Shown piece by piece: positions 36,583-47,321 of a stretch of DNA of 64,000 nt. The stretch covers positions 57,324 through 121,323 of the forward strand of contig NZ_NUOT01000051.1 of the NCBI RefSeq assembly GCF_002584535.1, written 5' to 3'. A model generated the notes under the pieces. That model ran no database searches, was not told the DNA's origin, and was given only the letters and a program-made list of their open reading frames with translations. The stretch comes from Bacillus cereus (GTDB taxonomy: Bacteria > Bacillota > Bacilli > Bacillales > Bacillaceae_G). How positions within the stretch are numbered: position 1 is the stretch's first letter; each line of letters opens with the position of its first letter. The translations under genes and the position numbers were made by a program.

Positions 36583-36999
36583 CTACTTCAATCCACTATT
36601 CAATCCCTCAATTTTTTTCTTCCAATACATTGTCATTGTAAACCAGATAATGAAGTAAATAACGATAAAGCTACCTATGCAAATCAGAATGGGAACAAGT
36701 TGACTTGGAACCCAACCAATCCAAATTGCAATCGGTAAGAATGTTCCTAGTAAAATGATAAAGTGAATCATCGTTTGCTTCAAAATGCTCCATTCTTCTC
36801 TCTCAAACACAAAGGAAGCAAACGAAAAGATCATCCCTACAATATTTGCTGTTACAAGGTGGGTAAGTAATGTCTTTGTCTCTAATACATCCATTCCATT
36901 TGCATAACCGATTCCTAAAAACAATAAGCTATACACCATCGCCATCGCCATTCCTGCAATCACTTTAGCGCCTATTCTATCAAACAATGTAATCATCAT
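36583..36999 (-). CDS. DUF3021 four-span membrane protein, partner of the LytTR regulator
   Basis: A 138-residue protein with four membrane spans: VIAGMAMAMVYSLLFLGIGY, the region around LLTHLVTANIVGMIFSF, MIHFIILLGTFLPIAIWIGW and the IYFIIWFTMTMYW end. It fits the DUF3021 family, which is commonly encoded next to LytTR-domain proteins. The gene begins six bases after the LytTR stop codon, and its ribosome site GGAGG lies within that gene, so they are coupled. By analogy with LytTR regulatory systems of streptococci it may hold the regulator inactive; that is inference. Confidence 0.85.
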   Translation of the reverse strand: MMITLFDRIGAKVIAGMAMAMVYSLLFLGIGYANGMDVLETKTLLTHLVTANIVGMIFSFASFVFEREEWSILKQTMIHFIILLGTFLPIAIWIGWVPSQLVPILICIGSFIVIYFIIWFTMTMYWKKKIEGLNSGLK

Positions 37000-37005
37000 A
37001 TATCT

Positions 37006-37455
37006 CTAACCTCCTCCTATATTCAATGCTTCTTTAATAAGCGGCACATATTTTCTTGAAACATACTCTTTCATTCCATTTGAAAAGTGTGCACACATAC
37101 TGCCACTAAAAGACATTTCAAAACTTGTTACATACTGCAAGTTAGCTAATGTAGACTTTGAGAATCTCACAAAGCGATCACCCTGTAATTTTGTTTCTAA
37201 CTCATACAAACGTGATTTCACTTCAAGACTTCCTTTCGTCGTTTGCGCCATTATCTTTCGACCCTCTGCATAAAACCAATAAATATCTTTCGGTTCTAAC
37301 AAATAATATTGCTGTTCCGAAATTCCAACAATTTGCTTCACACCTCCACCTTCTATCCTTTTTAAAAGATGCTGAACTTCGTCTGTTACTTCTTTTGTCT
37401 TTACAATAATCTCTATTTCATCTTGTGATGGATCTAATTCAAGGTGAATCTTCAC
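37006..37455 (-). CDS. LytTR-domain DNA-binding regulator (no receiver domain)
   Basis: A 149-residue protein. The first ~50 residues (VKIHLELDPSQDEIEIIVKT ... LLKRIEGGGV) precede a LytTR domain from about 55 (YYLLEPKDIYWFYAEGRKIMA ... FVRFSKSTLANLQYVTSFEM). It lacks a response-regulator receiver domain. The start is GTG 37455, preceded by GGAGGTGGAGGTA; the longer reading to 37593 would run through its own promoter and is rejected. It is cotranscribed with the DUF3021 gene. Phased direct repeats lie upstream. Confidence 0.88.
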   Translation of the reverse strand: MKIHLELDPSQDEIEIIVKTKEVTDEVQHLLKRIEGGGVKQIVGISEQQYYLLEPKDIYWFYAEGRKIMAQTTKGSLEVKSRLYELETKLQGDRFVRFSKSTLANLQYVTSFEMSFSGSMCAHFSNGMKEYVSRKYVPLIKEALNIGGG

Positions 37456-37517
37456 TACCTCCACCTCCCTTACACTTTTATTGTTACATATATTTGGAAA
37501 AAATAAATAGATTGCTA

Positions 37518-37546
37518 CATAAGTGGTATCACCCTCGACATAACTG
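37518..37546 (-). promoter_or_regulatory. Two-turn direct repeat upstream of the LytTR gene
   Basis: On the minus strand CAGTTATG and CACTTATG are 21 bases apart, the spacing reported for LytTR dimer sites. They lie about 63-91 bases before the GTG start and suggest autoregulation. Confidence 0.5.
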
Positions 37547-37566
37547 ACACTTTTTCGTACATAAAA

Positions 37567-37590
37567 AAAGACCTTGCATAAGCAAGGCCT
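37567..37590 (-). terminator. Terminator at the end of the orphan IIA gene
   Basis: CCTTGC, a TTAT loop, GCAAGG and then TCTTTTTTT on the minus strand. The stem begins in the stop codon. Confidence 0.82.
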
Positions 37591-37907
37591 CATTCTTTCG
37601 CTAACATTTTCTTATATAATCCTACAAATTCACTCGCTAATTCCTTCACCGTTATAGCATTCATTAAATGGTCTTGTGCATGAACCATGAGCAGGGTAAT
37701 CTCCGTCTTTCCCCCCGCAGCTTCCCTCTGTATCAAATCTGTTTGCAAACGATGCGCTTCTTGTAATTCTTGAAGCGCATCCTGTAGTTTAGCGTCCGCC
37801 TCTTCAAACTTTCCTCGCTTTGCATAATCAATCGCTTCCATCGCACTGCTTCTCGCATTTCCTCCATGTAAAATTAAATGAAAAGCTTGTGTCTCTAATG
37901 TATCCAT
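37590..37907 (-). CDS. Orphan PTS lactose/cellobiose-family IIA component
   Basis: A 105-residue IIA ([20 protein letters not shown] ... [23 protein letters not shown]) close in sequence to the operon IIA at 33377. The active His in HAQDHLM is kept. There is no IIB or IIC gene with it, and it has its own terminator. It may serve the cellobiose permease, another one elsewhere, or act as a regulator of a PRD protein. ATG 37907 has only a weak ribosome site (GGGGAGTAAAGAGAT). Confidence 0.9.
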   Translation of the reverse strand: MDTLETQAFHLILHGGNARSSAMEAIDYAKRGKFEEADAKLQDALQELQEAHRLQTDLIQREAAGGKTEITLLMVHAQDHLMNAITVKELASEFVGLYKKMLAKE

Positions 37908-38386
37908 TTTATCTCTTTACTCCCCTTTTTCTTACGCTACTTTTTGCTTATCCTACACTCTCAAAAATGGTAAATAAAGAATACCATCGTAGCCCCAAAA
38001 CTTTCTGCACAGATTCATAATTATCATATTTGTTATATCTTTCTTTGCTTGAAAAACGCTGCAGGTTTTAATCCATTCGTGATAATTAAATTGAACCCAT
38101 GACACCGCCCACCATGGCTCGTCATGAATTCCACATGGACAATAATGAATACTACTAATACATCCACTTTATGTTGTTTCTCAAACCTGTAAGCGATTCC
38201 AATAAAACCTATTAAAGACATTATATTAAATGTTGCACTAACTGGATACCCGAACACTTCCTTACAATTACCTCCAAATAAAATAACACTTTATTTGCCA
38301 CAAATTTGTTATAACTTTCACAAAGTTTCCACAGCGCTTTCTCTTCCTTCGTACTATAATCATGTATGGAAAAGGAGATGGAAACT
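37908..38386. other. Eroded intergenic stretch with possible gene fragments
   Basis: On the minus strand, two overlapping frames at 38260-37950 give protein-like runs, one of them reading CPCGIHDEPWWAVSWVQFNY near 38120. Neither has a ribosome site, and a frameshift or stop separates them. It could be a gene fossil of unknown family. A TATAAT at 38354 probably serves the acyltransferase gene. Confidence 0.35.
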
Positions 38387-39535
38387 ATGACACAAAACGC
38401 CCCGGAATTTAAAGTTTTGCAAAGCATAGCATTTCTTGCTGTTGTTTTGCAAAGTTCCTTACTATATACAATGAATCAAGGACATATTCTACTAGAACAA
38501 TCTCTTATTATGGGAATGCTATTTAATCTCGCAAAATTTTCAGCACCAGCATTCATCTTCATTGTTGGATTCCATTTAATTCGGCAATACACAAAACAAA
38601 TGGTTTATACAGAATACCTCTATGAAAAAACAACACACTTACTTGCTCCTTATTTCTTCTGGTCCGTCGTATACCTATTTACAACAAATCAAGTCGTTAC
38701 AGTGCAAAGCGGAATAAAAAGCCTATTTCTCGGAACAGCCGCACCCCATCTTTGGTACGTCATCATGATGTTCCAAATTCATTTGTTGTTCCCACTGCTA
38801 TGCGGATTGTTCTATTGGTTTCAAAAGCGAACACACAATCAGCAAGATATATACCGGTACATGGCCGTTTTCGCTAGCATGTATTTTCTCTTAATGTGGT
38901 ATTCTTCTCATTATATTTTTAACGGTGAAGTCTTAACTAGATCAACTGTTTTGCATTATACAGATCGATCCTTCTTCTTTTATTCATTTTACTTTGTCAT
39001 GGGAGGAATCGCAGCTGTAGCACTTCAAGCTTGGCGTTTATTTGTAATGAAACATATACCGCTCATAACAATCTTATTTTTTATTCTATTCTTATTCATT
39101 AACTATGAACTATTTAGCTTTTATGGTGTAGATTCCATTCACCTTACTGTATCTACCTATTTAAAGCCATCCATGTTTCTGTACATTGTATGTGAAATTT
39201 TAATATTATACGTACTATCTATCATGATTGTACAGCGACGAGGTTTGTTATATAAAACATTACGTTTTATCGGAAACTACACGTACGGGGCCTATTTAGC
39301 GCACTTTTTCTTTTTACAGCTAATTACGAAATTACTATCTCTATTTACATTACAAGCAAATACAATTCTATATAGTCTATCACTATTTCTTTTGACGGTA
39401 ACATTTTCTATCATCACAATGGTTATATGTAGCACGGTTCCATTCCATACATGGATTACAGGACCTTCTCCCACGCCTGTATTAAAATGGCCTACATTTA
39501 TACCTTTACTATCGTTAGTAAGAAGTAAAAAATAA
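38387..39535 (+). CDS. Membrane acyltransferase (acyltransferase 3 family)
   Basis: A 382-residue protein with about ten membrane spans. The early part (AFLAVVLQSSLLYTMNQGH ... SAPAFIFIVGFHLI) and the mid segment HLWYVIMMFQIHLLFPLL fit the acyltransferase 3 / IcaC-like family, which O-acetylates or succinylates surface polysaccharides. ATG 38387 follows AAAAGGAGATGG; two upstream ATGs, at 38366 and 38378, lie before or in that site. No sugar-polymer genes are adjacent, so its substrate is open. Confidence 0.85.
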   Translation: MTQNAPEFKVLQSIAFLAVVLQSSLLYTMNQGHILLEQSLIMGMLFNLAKFSAPAFIFIVGFHLIRQYTKQMVYTEYLYEKTTHLLAPYFFWSVVYLFTTNQVVTVQSGIKSLFLGTAAPHLWYVIMMFQIHLLFPLLCGLFYWFQKRTHNQQDIYRYMAVFASMYFLLMWYSSHYIFNGEVLTRSTVLHYTDRSFFFYSFYFVMGGIAAVALQAWRLFVMKHIPLITILFFILFLFINYELFSFYGVDSIHLTVSTYLKPSMFLYIVCEILILYVLSIMIVQRRGLLYKTLRFIGNYTYGAYLAHFFFLQLITKLLSLFTLQANTILYSLSLFLLTVTFSIITMVICSTVPFHTWITGPSPTPVLKWPTFIPLLSLVRSKK

Positions 39536-39573
39536 GAAGAAGCTGCCTCCGCAAAGAGGCAGCTTCTTCTTGT
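39536..39573 (+). terminator. Terminator after the acyltransferase gene
   Basis: GAAGAAGCTGCCTC pairs with GAGGCAGCTTCTTC around a six-base loop and ends in TTGTCC; the T run is short. Confidence 0.75.
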
Positions 39574-39650
39574 CCAGAAACCTGTTGATTTTTCTTTCTT
39601 CTAATATAACAAGGCCATCTACAATAACTGCAGGAGCCACTATCATCCTC

Positions 39651-40736
39651 TTACTTCTTATCCATTTTCAATTCCGTCTCAGCTAATAGCGGCAACACGT
39701 TATCAAAAATATGCGTGTTGTCCTCTTTCCCAACTACATATCCACCATAAAACCTGCTAAATACGTTGTCATTCCGAAATTCACTCATCCGATTGTATAA
39801 TTCCTTAGCAAACTTTATATCTCCCGTTTGCAACACATATAGAATGGTTAGCCCATATGCCGCTGGTGATTCAAAATCTACTACTGGTTTTCCTGTATCT
39901 AAATCATAACGACCGTATAGCTTTCCATCTTTATGGAATGCTTTTTTGATAAAATCTAAATAGGCTTCGGAAGCAATGCCGCCTAAACTCCGATGATAAG
40001 CAACATACGATTGATCAATCAGATTCACCTGTTTTTCATATGTGAACGTGCCATCTGCTTTATATTCTTTCGGGAATGCCCAGCCGCGCCTCGGATAATC
40101 CGCTAAAAATTGAATAACTCCTTGATATTGCGTTTCTGAAATTTTTCCGTACTTTTTCATATAAGAGAATGCACTTGGATTTATGTAGGATGTCGTTAAT
40201 ATATTGTGTTGCATCTCCTTATCCGCATCATAATAATCAACATAGATGTTTCCTCTCTTATTATAACGAAGTACAGCATCACTCACTTGATCCGCAAGAT
40301 GTTTATACCGCTCTTCTTTATACATTTCATAGGCACGATATAGCTGTTCGATAATGCGAAGATCATCAATGAGAGCGTTCGTAGCTGCTTGTCTTTCTCC
40401 TGTTTCAGAAATTTTCCATAAAACAATATGGACTGGATGTATAAAATAATTTTGGATAACCTTTACTTGTTCATCAAACAATGATTGATTGTCCATATCA
40501 AGTGTATATTGTAGCCATAGTCCTGCTGATTCTGATAATGCTTCACGACCGATTGCCTCGTCCGTTCCTTCCTCTGAATCAGCTATTCGATATGTTGCGA
40601 GCGTCCCATTCTCGTTTATCATATGTCTCAAAATAAAATATTCTGTTCGATTCCCTTGTAGTGCAGCCCAAAAAACAATCCCTCCTAAAACCATAAATAA
40701 AACTAACGCCACCCATATATACAAATGTTTCCGCAC
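39651..40736 (-). CDS. Membrane-anchored glycosidase-like protein (YdaJ-like, GH8-type fold)
   Basis: A 361-residue protein with an N-terminal anchor (YIWVALVLFMVLGGIVFWAAL) and an extracellular domain rich in aromatic and acidic helices (SAGLWLQYTLDMDN, VDYYDADKEMQHN, YPRRGWAFPKEY, DFESPAAYGLTILYVL), consistent with an alpha/alpha barrel glycosidase. In B. subtilis YdaJ is of this kind and is encoded with the c-di-GMP-controlled polymer genes ydaKLMN. Here ydaK- and ydaM-like genes lie 19 kb away at 59064-61108. The family call is from pattern only; catalytic residues are not assigned. Confidence 0.62.
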   Translation of the reverse strand: MRKHLYIWVALVLFMVLGGIVFWAALQGNRTEYFILRHMINENGTLATYRIADSEEGTDEAIGREALSESAGLWLQYTLDMDNQSLFDEQVKVIQNYFIHPVHIVLWKISETGERQAATNALIDDLRIIEQLYRAYEMYKEERYKHLADQVSDAVLRYNKRGNIYVDYYDADKEMQHNILTTSYINPSAFSYMKKYGKISETQYQGVIQFLADYPRRGWAFPKEYKADGTFTYEKQVNLIDQSYVAYHRSLGGIASEAYLDFIKKAFHKDGKLYGRYDLDTGKPVVDFESPAAYGLTILYVLQTGDIKFAKELYNRMSEFRNDNVFSRFYGGYVVGKEDNTHIFDNVLPLLAETELKMDKK

Positions 40737-40842
40737 GTTTTCTCACCTCTATAATAAGGCTAACCGTAATCTTGGCAGAACATACGGAAACATTTAAAAG
40801 ACAATCCTTTAGATTGCCCTTACTTTTTATTCTTTACATACG

Positions 40843-40986
40843 TTAGTTAGCCTCTTTCGCAGGACGATACAGTAATTGCACAAGGCGATCATATTCACGC
40901 CGTGTAATTTCTTTATTGTATAACTTTAATAATAAATCTTTATGCTCTTTCGAAAACGCCATTTTTCTAATGACTTCAGGATACAT
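40843..40986 (-). CDS. Small 47-residue protein of unknown function
   Basis: MYPEVIRKMAFSKEHKDLLL begins a soluble, highly charged, helical sequence that ends YRPAKEAN. ATG 40986 is nine bases after GGAGGGG, one of the strongest ribosome sites in the window, and the frame is free of rare features. It lies between the glycosidase-like gene and cydA, transcribed away from cydA. I do not recognise a family. Confidence 0.68.
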   Translation of the reverse strand: MYPEVIRKMAFSKEHKDLLLKLYNKEITRREYDRLVQLLYRPAKEAN

Positions 40987-41256
40987 ACAAGGATCCCCCT
41001 CCGTTTCACATGAACCTCTTCATTCTGTTGGTCTCAACCTCAGGAACAGAACTAACGTTCGTATAAGCATTATAAAAGATTTTGTTCTGAAATACAAATG
41101 CAATTACATTCCTTCCCTATTTTTTATCTTTTCTAAAGATTTCGAAATTATAATATCATACTCACTTTTTAAATACATATATATTTTTGGCAGTTTTTTG
41201 AATAAATTTTCCAGTTCAATCAGAAAATAATGGCAAAAATGAAGAGGAGTAGAGTT

Positions 41257-42612
41257 ATGGATACTGTTACATTGTCACGGGCTTTCTTTGGATCATCATT
41301 AGCATTCCACATTATTTTTGCAACTCTTGGAATCGGACTATCCTTAATGATTTTTATAAGCGAAATATTATATCACTGGAAGAGGGATTCAGATTATGCT
41401 GTTATGGCAAAAAGATGGACAAAAGCTTTTGCCATCCTTCTTGGTGTAGCAATTCCTACTGGAACAATTGTCGGTGTACAAATTTCACTTCTTTGGCCCG
41501 GTTTCGCCAAAATTGTCGGTCAAGTCATATCTGTTCCATTCCAGATTGAGATTTTCGCATTCTTCTTAGAAGCTTTATTTATGTCCATTTACGTATATGC
41601 AGCAGATAAATTACCACCATTCATGAGATTAATCTCACTCTTTTTTGTCATGCTTGGTGCCACGGCATCTGCCGTGTTAATTACTTCAGCAAACACATGG
41701 ATGAATACACCGGCAGGCTTTTCTATGAACCCTGATGGCTCTGTCTTTAACGTTGATCCGTGGAAGGCATTCTTTAATCCAAGCTTTTTCACAAGCTCCC
41801 TTCACGTGGTCATTACGGCTTACGCAACAGGTGCAGCAGTCATTGCTTCTATCGCTGGATTTAAATTATTAAAACGAAATATAAGCCCACGGGAAATTGC
41901 TTATCATAAAAAAGGACTATTTTTAGGCCTCGTCGTCACGTTTATTACAGGTGCAACAATGTGGCTTTCTGGACATGAATCAGCAATTGCCTTGCATGAA
42001 CATTCTCCGGAAAAATTAGCAGCGGCTGAAGCATTATTTCATACAACATCACATGCTCCTCTTGCAATTGGTGGTTTTGTTGATCCTGCAACACATGAGC
42101 TAAACTACGCCCTTGAAATCCCAAATATGCTAAGCATGTTAGTTGGATTTAATCCTAATACCGTTGTAAAGGGATTAAATGAATTTCCACAAGAAACGTG
42201 GCCACCATTTTATACGCATACGTTCTTTAATTTAATGGTCGGTACAGCTGCATTCACTTTTGCTGTAGCAGCAATCGCTCTTTTATATTGGTACTTTATC
42301 TATCGAAAAAAAGGGACAGAATTACCAAAGTGGCTTCTGTGGGCTACTGCTGCATGCGGACCGATTATGATGCTTGGCATTGAATTTGGATGGGTTTTCA
42401 GTTGTAGCGGCCGTCAGCCTTGGACGATTTATGGGATGCAGCGCACAATGGATGCTGCTACGCGGGCTGATTTCGTCGGGCCCTTATTTATTTTATTCAT
42501 CATCTTATATGTCGGTCTTGGCGCTTTAACGATTTTCGTACTACGAACGTTCTTTAGAAGACATCCATTAAAAAACGATCTAGGACAGCAAGGAGGAGAT
42601 CCTCGTGCATGA
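41257..42612 (+). CDS. cydA: Cytochrome bd oxidase subunit I
   Basis: A 451-residue polytopic subunit of the high-affinity quinol oxidase. The N-terminal LSRAFFGSSLAFHIIFATLG holds the haem b595 ligand His, and the Q-loop is short as in Firmicutes. GRQPWTIYGMQRT near the C-terminus is a family signature. ATG 41257 is preceded by GAGGAG. The stop codon overlaps the start of cydB. cydCD, which follow in B. subtilis, are not adjacent here. No clear Rex or Fnr site was found upstream. Confidence 0.96.
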   Translation: MDTVTLSRAFFGSSLAFHIIFATLGIGLSLMIFISEILYHWKRDSDYAVMAKRWTKAFAILLGVAIPTGTIVGVQISLLWPGFAKIVGQVISVPFQIEIFAFFLEALFMSIYVYAADKLPPFMRLISLFFVMLGATASAVLITSANTWMNTPAGFSMNPDGSVFNVDPWKAFFNPSFFTSSLHVVITAYATGAAVIASIAGFKLLKRNISPREIAYHKKGLFLGLVVTFITGATMWLSGHESAIALHEHSPEKLAAAEALFHTTSHAPLAIGGFVDPATHELNYALEIPNMLSMLVGFNPNTVVKGLNEFPQETWPPFYTHTFFNLMVGTAAFTFAVAAIALLYWYFIYRKKGTELPKWLLWATAACGPIMMLGIEFGWVFSCSGRQPWTIYGMQRTMDAATRADFVGPLFILFIILYVGLGALTIFVLRTFFRRHPLKNDLGQQGGDPRA

Positions 42613-43630
42613 GGAAAGTATTGCGATTATCATCTTATGGGCCATTATCTTCGTATACAGTATTTTAGGTTCCATTGATTTTGGGGCTGGATTTTGGGGC
42701 ATGGTATACGCGAAGCACCCGACGCTAGCCGGAAAGCTTGCCAATCGTTATCTATCACCAACATGGGAAGTCACGAATACATTTCTTGTCTTTGTCGTTG
42801 TCGCATTTCTTGGCTTCTTTCCGAAAGCAGCTTTTACACTCGCAACAGTCATGTTCGTTCCTGTAACATTAATTTTAGTTCTCGTTGCTATTCGTAGTAC
42901 CTTTATGGTGTTTGCTTACTCTGTACCAAAATATGAACACGTCCTGCGCCTCATTTCTGGTATTACTGGGCTCTTAATTCCTGCCTTATTAATTACAGTT
43001 TTGCCAGTAACAGAAGGTGCCTATATTACAACCTCTGGTGGAAAAGAAGTTTTATTATATGGGAAACTTCTATCAAGCCCTGTAATCTATTGGTATATGT
43101 TGTTCGGATTAACTTCTGAGCTATTCTTATCCTCTCTGTTTCTAGCTGATTTTGCGAGAGAACAGCGCTCAGAAGATACATATCGAATTTACAGACGTAA
43201 TGCCATCATACTCGGCCCAGCAACACTCGTTACTGCCATCATCGCCCTTGTTGTTATGGACCCAGAAACCCATTGGCTCATGCAAGGATTAATTAAACAG
43301 TTTCCGTGGTTCACAGTCTCCATTATTTTATTTGTAATCGGGTATTCTTCCCTTTGGTGGACAAACAAAAAACACGGTTCACTTGGCTGGCCTCGCATCG
43401 CTGTGTTAGCAGTTGTTGCACAATATGCATTTGCAAGTTACGCTTATGGCGTTGCACATTTACCGTATATTATCTATCCGGACGTTACCGTATTTACAAG
43501 CTTTACAACGAAAGAAACATTCTATGCGCTGCTCATCCTCTATGCAATTGGCATCGCGATCTTACTTCCGGGCTTTATTTTCTTCTGGAATTTATTCTTA
43601 AAAGATCGAACATTCCTCAAAGAAAAATAG
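42605..43630 (+). CDS. cydB: Cytochrome bd oxidase subunit II
   Basis: A 341-residue membrane subunit with eight or nine spans that pairs with CydA. LWAIIFVYSILGSIDFGAGFW is the conserved first block and NRYLSPTWEVTNTFLVF the second. The start is GTG 42605, eight bases inside cydA's end, with AGGAGGAGA upstream; this gives tight translational coupling. A long terminator follows. Confidence 0.96.
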   Translation: MHEESIAIIILWAIIFVYSILGSIDFGAGFWGMVYAKHPTLAGKLANRYLSPTWEVTNTFLVFVVVAFLGFFPKAAFTLATVMFVPVTLILVLVAIRSTFMVFAYSVPKYEHVLRLISGITGLLIPALLITVLPVTEGAYITTSGGKEVLLYGKLLSSPVIYWYMLFGLTSELFLSSLFLADFAREQRSEDTYRIYRRNAIILGPATLVTAIIALVVMDPETHWLMQGLIKQFPWFTVSIILFVIGYSSLWWTNKKHGSLGWPRIAVLAVVAQYAFASYAYGVAHLPYIIYPDVTVFTSFTTKETFYALLILYAIGIAILLPGFIFFWNLFLKDRTFLKEK

Positions 43631-43636
43631 CAATTA

Positions 43637-43700
43637 AAAAAGAAGCTACTCCAAACATTTACTGAAAATAGAGATGTTTGGAGACCAGCTTCTTTTTTTA
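43637..43700 (+). terminator. Long terminator after cydAB
   Basis: AAAGAAGCT, CTCCAAACAT, then ATGTTTGGAG and AGCTTCTTTTTTT form a two-part stem with a T run. Confidence 0.85.
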
Positions 43701-43711
43701 TGATCATAAAA

Positions 43712-43800
43712 AAGTGACCTACTCTTTGTTTTAAACTGGGCATGGGGTTAAACCGCTTCTATGCTTGAGCAGATGCTCTCTCTCCCACTTTAAAATGGTT
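43712..43800 (+). repeat. Interspersed repeat family C, copy 2
   Basis: CTACTCTTTGTTTTAAACTG, AACCGCTTCTATGCTTGAGC and ATGCTCTCTCTCCCACTT are shared with 51725 and, inverted, with 23140. The rest of this 390-base gap before the transporter gene is AT-rich and empty. Confidence 0.7.
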
Positions 43801-44023
43801 CTATATTATTTGTTCATTTTTTATTTATGCAGGCACTTCTCTCTATCAAAAAGCACTAGTTATCTCTCTCGTATCTATATTTGCCTTTTAACATCAAATA
43901 CACATATTCACTAGATTCAGATACATACCTAGTTCTACTTGTCTTTCTTTGAATATACTACTGTATAAACTTGAGACAAGCTTACATCTATTTGTTCAAG
44001 TAAAAAAGAAAGGTAGGCTAACA

Positions 44024-45382
44024 ATGAGTACAGAAATATTGGTTACTATCGTCGTCTTCTTCTTAACCATGATTATCATCTTTTGGCGACCACGTGGATT
44101 GAATGAAGCATGGCCCGCTGCAATTGGCGCCGGTATCATTCTCCTTACAGGGCTTGTATCAAAACCGGACGTCATGGATATTATTAGTAAAATAGGAGGC
44201 GCCTCCATAACGATCTTAGCAACCATTGTTATGGCGGTTATACTAGAAAGCTTCGGCTTTTTCCATTGGTCGGCTGCAAAACTGGCAAACTTAGCAAAAG
44301 GTTCCGGCCGCCGTTTATACTGGTACATTCAATTATTATGCTTCCTCATGACACTTCTATTTAACAATGATGGCAGTATCTTAATTACGACTCCAATTCT
44401 AATTTTACTTCTTAAAAACCTTCGATTAAAACCACATGAGCAAATCCCATATTTACTAAGCGGTGCTTTAATTGCTACTGCTTCAAGTGCACCAATTGGT
44501 GTAAGTAATATCGTAAACTTAATCGCATTAAATATCGTAAACATGACACTTTATATGCACACTGCAATGATGTTTGTTCCGGCAACGCTAGGATTACTAT
44601 TTATGTCATGGCTCATGTACACTGTGTTAAAGAAAAAATTACCAGAAAGATTACCTGTTTCCTCTTATGATATTGAAGAAATTTTCTTCACAAAAAACTT
44701 TCATCCTCTAAAAGGGAGAAATCCCGTAGATACAAAACAAAAACGGACAAAATTCATGTTAAAAGTATTACTTTTCGTATTCCTTATGCGCTGTCTTCTC
44801 TTCGTCGCTTCCTTCCTATCCATACCGATTGAAATTGTAGCTGTACTGGGTTCATGCATTCTTCTTGTGTGGAGATGGTACTATTTACGTACAAATCCTG
44901 TCGATATCTTAAAAAAGACACCTTGGCATATCCTAATCTTCGCTTTCTCTATGTATGTTATCATCTACGGCTTGCACAATGCAGGATTAACAGAGTTGCT
45001 GGTAAAATGGTGCGAACCCATTGTAAACCAACATCTTCTTTATGCGAGCTTTACAATGGGCGGATTGGTTTCTATCCTCTCTAACATCTTTAACAATCAC
45101 CCTGCTCTCATGATTGGTACCATTACATTAACTGAGATGGGACTTGATCCAGTCACTCTAAAAACAATCTATCTTGCAAACATTATTGGTAGTGACATGG
45201 GATCATTATTATTACCAATCGGTACACTTGCTTCCCTCATTTGGATGTACATCCTAAGACAAAATAAAATTAAAGTGAAATGGAAAGATTATTTAAGCGT
45301 ATCACTTATTGTCATTCCGCTCTCAACAATCGTAACATTATTCCTCTTATTCTACTGGGTACAACTTTTCTTCTCCCTCTAA
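44024..45382 (+). CDS. ArsB/NhaD-type ion transporter superfamily permease
   Basis: A 452-residue protein with about eleven spans of the ion-transporter superfamily (arsenite pump, NhaD, citrate-type carriers). FLTMIIIFWRPRGLNEAWPA and LLFNNDGSILITTPILILLL are the first conserved blocks and NIFNNHPALMIGTITL, with GSDMGSLLLPIGTLASLIW, the second-half match. ATG 44024 follows AGAAAGGTAGG; the earlier ATG at 43949 has no site. No arsR or arsC is nearby, so arsenite is not the assured substrate; di-/tricarboxylate or sodium is possible. Confidence 0.85.
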   Translation: MSTEILVTIVVFFLTMIIIFWRPRGLNEAWPAAIGAGIILLTGLVSKPDVMDIISKIGGASITILATIVMAVILESFGFFHWSAAKLANLAKGSGRRLYWYIQLLCFLMTLLFNNDGSILITTPILILLLKNLRLKPHEQIPYLLSGALIATASSAPIGVSNIVNLIALNIVNMTLYMHTAMMFVPATLGLLFMSWLMYTVLKKKLPERLPVSSYDIEEIFFTKNFHPLKGRNPVDTKQKRTKFMLKVLLFVFLMRCLLFVASFLSIPIEIVAVLGSCILLVWRWYYLRTNPVDILKKTPWHILIFAFSMYVIIYGLHNAGLTELLVKWCEPIVNQHLLYASFTMGGLVSILSNIFNNHPALMIGTITLTEMGLDPVTLKTIYLANIIGSDMGSLLLPIGTLASLIWMYILRQNKIKVKWKDYLSVSLIVIPLSTIVTLFLLFYWVQLFFSL

Positions 45383-45390
45383 AAAATAAT

Positions 45391-45431
45391 AGCCTCCTTT
45401 GCTACCGTCTTAGCAAAAGAGGCTTCTTCTA
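45391..45431 (+). terminator. Terminator after the ArsB/NhaD-like gene
   Basis: GCCTCCTTTGCTA pairs with TAGCAAAAGAGGC and is followed by TTCTTCT. Confidence 0.75.
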
Positions 45432-45533
45432 TATTTAAATTAGGTACACGTGATCAATCAAGTAAAAAGGTGCTCGGAAATCATACATATCTCCCGCTAT
45501 CCGCGGGCACTCTTAGCCTCATCTCAAATTCAA

Positions 45534-47321
<1,788 letters not shown>

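Noticed and set aside
44024-45382. Arsenite efflux (ars) operon
   Set aside because: Only a permease of the wide ArsB/NhaD superfamily is present; arsR and arsC are not adjacent.
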